The notes beneath the pieces are model-generated. The model was given only the letters and a program-made list of their open reading frames with translations. It did not search any database and had not been told where the DNA came from. Below are positions 49,628 through 58,400 of a stretch of DNA of 64,000 nt, in pieces. Within the stretch, counting starts at the first letter, position 1; each line of letters begins with the position of its first letter. The stretch lies in contig NZ_AUNI01000019.1 in assembly GCF_000447795.1 (NCBI RefSeq), positions 1-64,000 on the forward strand, read 5' to 3'. Source of the DNA: Bacteriovorax sp. Seq25_V (lineage in GTDB: Bacteria > Bdellovibrionota > Bacteriovoracia > Bacteriovoracales > Bacteriovoracaceae). Made by a program: the position numbers and the translations under genes.

Positions 49628-50302
49628 ATGAAAAAAATTATTCCATTCCTAGTTCTAGGATCGATGGTGCTAGTTTCTTGTAATAAGAAAGAAGCAAAAA
49701 TTGAATCAGATGACGACAAAACTTTCTACTCAGTAGGACATGTTTACGGAAAGAGATTCAAAGAATTCAAACTAAATGAAAGAGAAGTTGAAGCACTAAT
49801 TGCTGGTGTTAGAGACGGTATGACCAAAGATCAAGCACAAGTTGATGATACGATGAAATATGCATATAAATTCAGAGATATCATCCAAACAAGACTTCAA
49901 GCAAATTCTGCTGGAGAGAAAGAAAATGGTGTAAAATTCCTTGAAGCATTCGTTAAGAATGAAGGTGGAACAAAAACAGCTTCTGGTCTAGCTTACAAAA
50001 TTATCAACCCAGGTTCTGGAGAGAAACCAAAAGCTACTGATACAGTTGAAGTTCACTACAAAGGAACTTTAATTAACGGAACTGAATTTGATTCTTCTTA
50101 TAAGAAGAATAAGCCAATTGAATTCCCACTAGATAAAGTAATTAAAGGATGGACAGAGGGTGTTCAACTAATCGGTAAGGGTGGAAAAATTAAATTAGTG
50201 ATCCCATCTGAACTTGCTTACGGTGATCAAGGTGCACCTCCTTCAATTCCTGGTGGAGCAACTTTAGTATTCGAAGTTGAGCTTCTAAGTTTTAAAAAAT
50301 AA
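49628..50302 (+). CDS. FKBP-type peptidyl-prolyl isomerase lipoprotein (FkpA-like)
   Basis: A 224-aa lipoprotein with lipobox VLVSC near residue 17. Residues about 35-105 form a helical dimerisation part (FKLNEREVEALIAGVRDGM, DTMKYAYKFRDIIQ), and 115-224 the FKBP domain: DTVEVHYKGTLINGTEFDSSYKKNKPIEFPL, VIKGWTEGVQLIGKGGKIKLVIPSELAYGDQG and LVFEVELLSF. It helps fold exported proteins in the periplasm. ATG 49628 has AAAGGA 6 nt upstream; the open frame before it has no signal. Confidence 0.92.
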   Translation: MKKIIPFLVLGSMVLVSCNKKEAKIESDDDKTFYSVGHVYGKRFKEFKLNEREVEALIAGVRDGMTKDQAQVDDTMKYAYKFRDIIQTRLQANSAGEKENGVKFLEAFVKNEGGTKTASGLAYKIINPGSGEKPKATDTVEVHYKGTLINGTEFDSSYKKNKPIEFPLDKVIKGWTEGVQLIGKGGKIKLVIPSELAYGDQGAPPSIPGGATLVFEVELLSFKK

Positions 50303-50318
50303 TTGAATTTATAATGAG

Positions 50319-50344
50319 GGGCCTAGTTTAGGCCCTTTTTTTTT
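50319..50344 (+). terminator. Terminator after the FkpA-like gene
   Basis: GGGCCTA / TAGGCCC (7 bp), loop GTT, then T9. Confidence 0.9.
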
Positions 50345-50362
50345 GTAAAAATTTCACCCGAA

Positions 50363-50391
50363 TGGAACACTACGTTATTTTCGTGTATAAA
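50363..50391 (+). promoter_or_regulatory. Possible L,D-transpeptidase gene promoter
   Basis: TGGAAC (50363-50368), 17 bp, TATAAA (50386-50391), upstream of GGGGGAAAA and the ATG at 50418. The -35 match is weak (3 of 6). Confidence 0.35.
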
Positions 50392-50417
50392 GCCCAAAAC
50401 TAATTGGGGGAAAATAT

Positions 50418-51833
50418 ATGAAGATATTATCTAACGGACTAATTTGTTCGCTAATGCTACTTTCGACACCAGCATTTGCTGAGTGGGTTAAGAAAGGAAC
50501 AAACTACTCTGATGTTAAAAATGTTAGAGTTTCAGATGTTGCAAGGTTTCGTGGAGAAATCGATTCTAAATTATCTCTATTTTCAAAATGGGCAGAAAAA
50601 AATACTGATGAATTATTTGTTGGGTTAAATGTTAAAGAAGTACACAATCTTTTTCTAACAGATTTCCCACAAAGAGATGGATCTAAGTTTAAGTATAAAC
50701 TTGGTGCATTCATCGAATTAAAAGATAGCGAAGATCAGGCAGAGAAATTCTTCTTTGTTAATCTTGTTGCAACAGGTGACGAGCTTGAAGAGAGTGGAAG
50801 TAGAGTTAAAGGTGATGTTGAGATTTATCAAACATCTATTCGTGCACTAAAAGATACTTCGCTTTCTGTTGAAGTTGCTCTAGGAGCAAGAAAGGCAATC
50901 GTTAAAGACGATGCCCTTGGAATCAAAATGGTATTCCCACTTGGTGTCGGTGCGCTTGATGAGAACGTTTTAAATGAGGGTGTTTCTATTATTACACCAA
51001 GATTTAAAAATGGCGTACTTGATAAGCGTTATGCAATGTATGAAAGAAAAATGCCAAGATACTATATGGGTAAACCATTCATCCGTTTATTGTCTCAAGA
51101 AGATCCTAAAGAAGGTTTCACTGGGATTGGATTTCACGCACAACCAAATGGTGATGATTTCATCCGTGCTTTTGATAGTCATGGTTGTATGAGGATGCTT
51201 GATGCTGACCTTTATACAATGTATTGGTTAGTGACTGAGTCTGCTACTGGGAAAACTCCAATTGTTGTTAATTTTAATTTAGCAGATAAGTCAGAGCACC
51301 CATTTCCAAAGAGAGATAAGCCATATAAACGAGTTTTAAACACTGGTTCAGCTGCATCTCCTGACTTTGCTCTTGATATCGATGACCTAGTTCAACTTCA
51401 GTATAACTATAAAGCGGAAGCACCAATTTCTGAATTTAAAGACGATGTTGATGATGATGTTAATGTTCTTTTTGATTACGATATGTGGTGGAGAGTAAAA
51501 GAGAAGAGAGAAGGTAAGGTCGCTGCTTGTAAAGAGAGATTCAAGTTTGATGATAGCCAATTCAAAGTTGATTATACTCCATACAAGTTAAATATTAATG
51601 ATTACGTTAATAACTGGATGACTGATAAAGAAAGAGCTAAGGCGATCAAAGAGTTTGAAAAAGATCAAAAGAAGAAAGATCGTGAGTATAAGCGTGAAGT
51701 AAAAGATATGGAAAAAAAATTAGCAAGAGCTAAGAAGCAAAATGCTGAAGATTATGATGACTGTATCAAGAATATTAGAAAGAAAAGATCACTGAAAGAT
51801 AGATTATATCGTTGGTGGGTACACGGAAAGTAA
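50418..51833 (+). CDS. Exported L,D-transpeptidase (YkuD family)
   Basis: A 471-aa protein with a signal peptide (ICSLMLLSTPAFA). The YkuD catalytic part at about 150-290 has GIGFHAQP near 237 and SHGCMRML near 254 (catalytic Cys in HGCMR, with the His 17 residues before). These enzymes form or cut 3-3 crosslinks or attach proteins to the wall. The last 100 residues are Lys/Asp/Glu-rich coiled coil with two cysteines, an unusual tail. The gene has its own terminator and probably its own promoter. Confidence 0.88.
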   Translation: MKILSNGLICSLMLLSTPAFAEWVKKGTNYSDVKNVRVSDVARFRGEIDSKLSLFSKWAEKNTDELFVGLNVKEVHNLFLTDFPQRDGSKFKYKLGAFIELKDSEDQAEKFFFVNLVATGDELEESGSRVKGDVEIYQTSIRALKDTSLSVEVALGARKAIVKDDALGIKMVFPLGVGALDENVLNEGVSIITPRFKNGVLDKRYAMYERKMPRYYMGKPFIRLLSQEDPKEGFTGIGFHAQPNGDDFIRAFDSHGCMRMLDADLYTMYWLVTESATGKTPIVVNFNLADKSEHPFPKRDKPYKRVLNTGSAASPDFALDIDDLVQLQYNYKAEAPISEFKDDVDDDVNVLFDYDMWWRVKEKREGKVAACKERFKFDDSQFKVDYTPYKLNINDYVNNWMTDKERAKAIKEFEKDQKKKDREYKREVKDMEKKLARAKKQNAEDYDDCIKNIRKKRSLKDRLYRWWVHGK

Positions 51834-51843
51834 GTTTGAAATT

Positions 51844-51871
51844 AAGGCCAGTTTAACTGGCCTTTTTTTTT
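51844..51871. terminator. Bidirectional terminator
   Basis: AAGGCCAG / CTGGCCTT (8 bp), loop TTTAA, then T8. Placed between the convergent L,D-transpeptidase and barrel genes; the minus side has AATTT only, so it works best on the plus strand. Confidence 0.85.
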
Positions 51872-52799
51872 AGTTAAATTCTATCCCAAGAGAAACAAGC
51901 GCCTGTGTAATATTTGTTCTTTGTTCCACACCGTCAGAAAATGTTTCCGTCGCAGAAATACTTTCAACTGTTCCTTCAATTAGAAAACTAAAACGTTTAC
52001 TATATGGAATATCTACACCAAGAGTAAAGCTTGGAACTATTGAAGCAGTTCCTGTTTTTACTGATTCATTAAGTTGTGATTGCGTTTTTCCATAACCCAA
52101 AGAAAGGGAAGCGTATGGAGTTGCATCAAGTTCCCAAAAGTCATTAAAACGTGTTTGTAGGCCAACTGTTGCCATATATCTCTGCGAGCTAATTTCAAGA
52201 TCAGGGCTACTTAAAGTTAGGACATCGTCGTCATAGCGAAATCCAACTTCATAGCGTAGAAAATCATTAAAAGCTTTTGTGTATTTAAATTTATAATTAT
52301 TTCCAACGCGAGCACCATCGTTATTTTCTGACTCGGTTGTTGATTCACTTAGTCCTTGAGAAATACCACCAAGAATTTGAAATCTTCCTTCGTAGAGCTT
52401 TCCATACTTTTTAAGAAGTAGTTTTCGCTCTGTTTTTAGAATATTCTGGTACTCTTTGTCGCTGATCATGCGAGGAATTTCTGTCCATATTTTTTCGATA
52501 GAGTAGCTAACTGTTATTATGTCTCCACTTTCAAAAGAGACGGAAGCATTCTTATCTTCTAGTTCCCATTGTGAGAAGTCTCTAGAGACAGTGATGGCCT
52601 TCGCGACAACTGAGGTTGACTTATTACTAAAAAGAGAGCGTTGACCTTTGTATATTTGATCGGCCATTCCTTTTCTGATAACAAATGATTGAGCGCGGTT
52701 GTCGACTTTTTGAATGATGACAAGATTATTATTTTCAATTTCCTCAGCAAGAGTAACTTGAGATAATAAAAGAAGTGAAATCATCGTAAATATTTTCAT
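51870..52799 (-). CDS. Outer-membrane beta-barrel protein, unknown
   Basis: A 309-aa protein with a signal peptide (FTMISLLLLSQVTLA), an N-terminal strand-rich domain (residues 20-120, NNNLVIIQKVDNRAQSFVI ... SFESGDIITVSYS) and from about 135 a barrel of amphipathic strands (GRFQILGGISQGLSE, RYEVGFRYDDDVLTL, TPYASLSLGYGKTQ) ending in ALVSLGIEFN. ATG 52799 is chosen because a signal peptide begins there. It is divergent from the S74 gene, sharing the 127-bp gap. No family recognised. Confidence 0.65.
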   Translation of the reverse strand: MKIFTMISLLLLSQVTLAEEIENNNLVIIQKVDNRAQSFVIRKGMADQIYKGQRSLFSNKSTSVVAKAITVSRDFSQWELEDKNASVSFESGDIITVSYSIEKIWTEIPRMISDKEYQNILKTERKLLLKKYGKLYEGRFQILGGISQGLSESTTESENNDGARVGNNYKFKYTKAFNDFLRYEVGFRYDDDVLTLSSPDLEISSQRYMATVGLQTRFNDFWELDATPYASLSLGYGKTQSQLNESVKTGTASIVPSFTLGVDIPYSKRFSFLIEGTVESISATETFSDGVEQRTNITQALVSLGIEFN

Positions 52800-52926
52800 C
52801 AATTCTATTTTATCTTTTGATCTATAAATTAACAAAAGGCAATTTTGTACTATTTTAATAAGTTGATAAATGCAGTCGGTTTAAAATAAATAAACTTTTA
52901 TTTTTATAAGTCGAAATGTAGTTGAT

Positions 52927-55236
52927 ATGAAAACAATAGTACTTAATTCTTTATTACTTTCTACACTTATTTTCTCTTCGTGCGTAAAAGAGCCTAAAGG
53001 GAAAACCGCGACCGCTAAAGGACTTTTAGAAAAAGAAACAAATAGTCCTCCGGTCATTAGCACTGTAAGTGTGCCAACGAGTACTACCTTTCAAGTTACT
53101 GGAAAATATCTTGATGATTTAAGAAATGCGAAACTCGTACAGTCTGCAAATATATATGACTTACAAGTTGTTTCTAAAACTTCCACAACAGCGACTTTTT
53201 CAATATCTTCATCAGTAAGGCTTATCACTGATCTAATTTCGACTTTAGTTATATCTAATTCTTACGGCCAGGCGAGTACGCCAATTACTTTCATTATTAA
53301 CGATGGAACTATAACGACAGCGAAGATCGCTGACGGCGCAGTTACTGCGGCTAAGCTAGATGATATGGGGGCGGTTGATGGTCAGGCCCTTATATATGAT
53401 TCTGCTTCTTCAACATGGGCACCTGGAAATATTTCAGGATTGGACTTTCGTGGAACTTACCTTCCTCAAGCTGGGATCGAGCCAAATGTTTCCCCTAATA
53501 ATGGTGATTTTTATGTTGTAACAACTTCAGTTTCAAATATAGATATTGATGGAGTGGGGACGAGAGCAATTGCTATTGACTATAACTCAGGAGATTGGAT
53601 TGTTTATGATGGAATTAATGATAAATGGACTCGTCTAACTAATACGGCCAGTGGTAATTTCTTTCAAAGAAATGGAGTTGATCTCTTTTATACCGCAGGA
53701 GAAGTTGGAATAGGAACTGAAACACCTGTTAATTTGTTAACTCTTAGTGAGCCAACTCTTATGGGTAATAATAACGGAAAAGTTCTTAGCCTAACAGGTG
53801 GAACTGATACGGCGAATGCGAATTGGTCTCGTTCGATGACTTTTGGAATTAACGGCGTTGAACATGTTTATAGTGGTACTTATGGAAGTTCTGCTGGTGG
53901 AACTTCAACACTTTCATATTATTTCTTAAATGCTTCTAATCCAGGAAGTGCAACACCGTGGGCATCTCCTGATTTTGTTATCAGTAATATAGGTTATGTT
54001 GGTATTAATACTATTTCTCCTGGTTACGAACTTGATGTTAATGGTGTTGTAAATGCAACATCGTTCATTGGTGATGGTTCTCAATTAACAGGAATTACTT
54101 CTACAAATTCTCTAACAAATCCTGATACGACATTGATTTCTGCTGATAATAATGGTGATTCAACTGGAGAAATTTTATTTCAAACACAATCTTCAACAAA
54201 GGCTGTAATTACAAATGGTGGTAGTATGGGGATTGGAACAGCTACTCCAACTTCTCGTCTTGACGTTAGAAGTGTTGATGAAACTACGGCATCTATTTAT
54301 TCTTATCAGACTAATGAAGCTGTTTTAAATCTTATTTCTAATTCTGGAGCTAATGAGGGAGCTGAAGCGCAAACGCTAGCTGGAAATGGATTAGGCTCAG
54401 TCAAATTCTCAGGTCATAATGGAACGAGTTTTCTTGAGGGGGCAAAGATCGCCTCGACGGCCACTGAAAATTGGACAGCAACCAATACAGGAACGAATCT
54501 ATCATTTTATACAACAGCAACGGCAACAACAGGGGCCACTGAAAAAGTTAGAATTTCACACGATGGTAAAGTGGGTATTGGAATAACAGCCCCAACTGAA
54601 GCGCTCGATGTTGTTGGTAACTCGACATTCTCTGGTAATATTTCTGCCGGAGGTAGTGCAACTTTTGGTACAACTCTTTCTGTCTCTGGAGCAACTACTC
54701 TTGCAGGAGTAACTGCAACCGATATCGTGGTTGATACTAATCTTCTCTATACAGACTCAACTAATAATCGTGTTGGGATTGGAACGATTACACCTAATGC
54801 TTCGGTGATGATGCAAATTGCTGGTAGTTTAATGGTTGATGATTGTGTAGTTGATAGTGGAAGTTCGACAATTGCTGGTACTTGTTCTTCTGATGAGCGT
54901 TTTAAAAAAGATATTGAAGCTGTAGATGGGATCTGGTCTAAATTTAAGGAGCTTCGACTTGTTGAATACGGTTGGAGACAAGATGAGTTTCCGGAGAAAC
55001 ATTTCTCTGACCATCGTACAATGGGGGTTATAGCCCAGGAAGTACTAAGAGTTTTTCCTGATGCTGTTGTTACAGACGATGATGGCATGTATAAAGTTAA
55101 TTACTCAAAACTTCAGATGTACTCGATGGGGGCTGTTGCAGAGCAGGCCCGTGAGATTTCTAAACTCAAAGAGGAAAATGAACAAATGAAAAGCTTCCTA
55201 TGCCAAAAGTATACTGATGCTCCATTTTGCAATTAA
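52927..55236 (+). CDS. Fibre-like lipoprotein with C-terminal S74 chaperone domain
   Basis: A 769-aa lipoprotein (lipobox FSSC near residue 19). Residues about 40-130 look Ig-like, then DGTITTAKIADGAVTAAKLDD (tail-fibre style), a DFRGTYLPQAG region and several EVGIGTETP/GYVGINTISP/SMGIGTATPTSRLDV repeats (VGIGxxxPxxxLDV, at least five), as in trimeric tail-fibre and MAT-like adhesins. The end, SDERFKKDI near 655, RTMGVIAQEV and a coiled coil ALAEQAREISKLKEEN-type helix, is an S74 intramolecular chaperone; its SDER serine is the usual self-cleavage site. Lipidation of such a fibre is unusual. A prey-attachment role is inferred. Confidence 0.85.
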   Translation: MKTIVLNSLLLSTLIFSSCVKEPKGKTATAKGLLEKETNSPPVISTVSVPTSTTFQVTGKYLDDLRNAKLVQSANIYDLQVVSKTSTTATFSISSSVRLITDLISTLVISNSYGQASTPITFIINDGTITTAKIADGAVTAAKLDDMGAVDGQALIYDSASSTWAPGNISGLDFRGTYLPQAGIEPNVSPNNGDFYVVTTSVSNIDIDGVGTRAIAIDYNSGDWIVYDGINDKWTRLTNTASGNFFQRNGVDLFYTAGEVGIGTETPVNLLTLSEPTLMGNNNGKVLSLTGGTDTANANWSRSMTFGINGVEHVYSGTYGSSAGGTSTLSYYFLNASNPGSATPWASPDFVISNIGYVGINTISPGYELDVNGVVNATSFIGDGSQLTGITSTNSLTNPDTTLISADNNGDSTGEILFQTQSSTKAVITNGGSMGIGTATPTSRLDVRSVDETTASIYSYQTNEAVLNLISNSGANEGAEAQTLAGNGLGSVKFSGHNGTSFLEGAKIASTATENWTATNTGTNLSFYTTATATTGATEKVRISHDGKVGIGITAPTEALDVVGNSTFSGNISAGGSATFGTTLSVSGATTLAGVTATDIVVDTNLLYTDSTNNRVGIGTITPNASVMMQIAGSLMVDDCVVDSGSSTIAGTCSSDERFKKDIEAVDGIWSKFKELRLVEYGWRQDEFPEKHFSDHRTMGVIAQEVLRVFPDAVVTDDDGMYKVNYSKLQMYSMGAVAEQAREISKLKEENEQMKSFLCQKYTDAPFCN

Positions 55237-55402
55237 ATCTTTGCATTTTTATTCGAACAAATATTCCCTAGATTTTCTAAGTTGTTAATATCATGTGATT
55301 AATGATAAACGTCCATTTTTGTACGAAAATTAAGTGAGTTAGCTCAAGAATTATTTATCAAAGGCGATAAGTCACTTGGGTAAATGTATAAATGGGTAGT
55401 AA

Positions 55403-58400
55403 ATGAAGAGTTTTGTTGGATTCATTTTATTTATAATTCTAATAGTTTCGTGTACGCCACAGGAAGTTAAAAAAAGTGCAACTTGTGGAGAGAATGAGCT
55501 ATTTGATGAAGTGAAAAGAACTTGTGTTATTAATACAACACCTCGTCTTCCTGTTGCAACATCAACATCTCTGACAATTTTAGAAAACGCTGCAGAAGCT
55601 TCATATCCAATTTCATACACTGATAATGATGGAGACCTCGTAAATTCATGTACGATCTCCGAATCTTTCACTGGCCTTCGTGGTGTGATTAAGTCGCAAG
55701 GGATTATCTACCGCGGTAGTGTTACAAATGCTGCTCATCTTTATTATACTCTAAGCCTTGTTAATGATAATACTGTAGCCGTTGGAAGTGAGGTGGCATA
55801 TCTCTCTGGTTCAACAGTTGTCGTTCGTATGAGAAGTGGTTCTTCGATTTCTGATCGCATAGTTGATGCGATCAATAATTCACCAACTCTAATTACTGCG
55901 GGTATTACTGCTGAGCTTGTCGAGTCTTTTAGATTTCAAACTGCGCAGGCATCAATTAATTTTCAAGGTGCATTTTGTGAATGTACTAATGGTGCGTGTA
56001 ATGTAACATTGCAGCCTATCACATATACAGATGGCCTTTCGTACGTCAAATACTACGTAACTGATGCAGATGGAAATAGTGATATTAAAACACTCGAAGT
56101 TAATATTACAAATGTAGATAGAGCTCCAGAAACAAGAGATATCTCAGGACTTTCATTTAACGAAGATAGTTTTATTACTGTTTCATTGACTCCATACGCG
56201 TATGGAGGGACTCCTACAACACAGGCCTATGCAGATCCAGATGGAGACGTTGCTACTTCATGTACTATTTCTAATTTAAACTCAAACTTAACTCAGGTTT
56301 CTGCGTGTAGTTGTTCAAGTGGCACATGTTCTGTAACTGTTATGGGAGCCGCAAATTACTATGCAACCGGAATAGATTATTTTGATTACACTGTTTCGTC
56401 TAATGGTAGCACTTCGAATGTATCCACAGTAAGTGGTGACGTCGTAAGTGTTCCTGATGCTCCAGTAGTTTCGAACACAACTTGGAACTTTACGGAGAGT
56501 GGAACAAATGCTGGCGCTGCGGACAGTGCTACTTTTAGTCTTCCAATTCCTACAGATGTTGATACAGGTGAGACATATGAGTACTATGTTTTAACTGGTG
56601 CAATTCTCGATTCAAATGTTGGATTTACAACAGGATGTTTCGGTGATGATCGTTTGAGTACGACTTGTACTTTCACTTTAAATGAATCTGCACAAACATC
56701 TCAATCAACATCTTTCCAATACTATGTAAAAGACTCTAATGGTGCCTTCTCAAATAATGCAACAATCACCGTTAATATTACTGCGACTAATGACCCGCCA
56801 ACATTTGCTTCTATGGCAGATGTGACCGAGTCTGGAAATGAAAGTAGTGACTGGAATCCAGTTTCTTTTCCTGTGAATCTAGTGGCCGGTCAAGATAATG
56901 AAAATGATATTTCTGGTGCAGCTTTAAATTACTATCTAACAGACAGTGCTGGTAATATTCTTTCAAGCGGTGCAGGAACATATGGAACACTAAGTGGTTG
57001 TATGAACCTTACAGGCACTAGTAGTTTTCAAGATCTTTCTTGCTCTTATCTTCCTTTAGACGGAAATACTTCAGGTGTAACGGATGAGTTCTACTATGTT
57101 GTTAATGATGGGCTTCTAAATTCTGCTCCGAGAAAAATAAATGTTACAATTGATCCTGTCTCTGATATTCCAACAATTTGTCAGTATTCAAAATACTCTC
57201 AAGTTAGTGGAAGAACGGAATGTGGTATTACCGGTTGTATTGGTGACGATGCACCAAAATTTCTTCCATCTTCACATACGAGCTCAAATCCTGTTGCATA
57301 CTACGATAAGAAAAATGGTGGATGTTACTTAAGCTCAAGTATTACTTCTTGGGAGAGGGTAAGTAATTATATTCAAAAGGTCTCTGTTGGTGAGAAGCAG
57401 ACAATTATCATTGATAATATTGTTGTAAACGAAGGTGGAGATAGTGCCGAGAATGGAGAAGATGTACAAATCTCTCAACCTAGTACTAACTTAACAGTAT
57501 CAAATAGTATTCTGACTCCAAAAGCTAATATAAAGTTCTTCTACGACGGAGATAATGATGGCAAGTATGATAATGCTCTCGTCGATCATGCAACAGGATC
57601 GGGGATAACGGCATCAGCGATTACACTTAACCAGACGGCGAATGATGCTTCCGATGGACGTTTGAGAATTGAAATTACTCCAGTCTCAGGACAAGTTGGA
57701 ACTTCAATTATCACTTTAAAAATTAATGATGATCAGGGTCTTATTACAACAGCTAGTTTTGAAGTTGAAGTATTGCCTTTAAGTATAATTCACAATGGTT
57801 GGGCAAAGATTAAATCAGTTGGTATAAAAACAGATAAGTTTGGTTTACCACTTGAAAAAAATACGACTTGTACTTACTCTTTGGATAAGTGTAATAATGG
57901 TTCGGCCTGTATTTCGACTTCTAGTGGTTCGCCTTCTGCGTCTGCAGACTTTACAGGTGTTGTTTATAAAACTTCGTCTGGCTGTTATGTTTCAACGGCA
58001 CCAGGAAAAAATTCATGGTCTCCAATTAATTCAAGCTGCGCATTCTCTTCAAATCTTTGTGATGGTGGGGGAACGTGTTTTAGTTCAAGTTCTGGATCAC
58101 CTTCGGCATCTGCGGATATTGCAGGCGCAATATACCAAACAGCTTCGGGATGTTATCGTTCACTTTCTTCAGGGTCGAGTTCATGGACAGCGATTCCTGC
58201 GACAAAATCTTTTTGTAATATTACTGAAGTTAAAAGATATGATGCTAACTCAATTGCAAAATGTACTTACTCTTTAAGTTCTTGTAATAGTGGTGGGGCT
58301 TGTGTGTCTAACGATGTTTATGCCGATCCAGCACTCCCAACAAGTGTAAGCGCTGATTCAGCAAATGCTATCTTTAGAGATGGGGCAGGAAATTGTTTCA

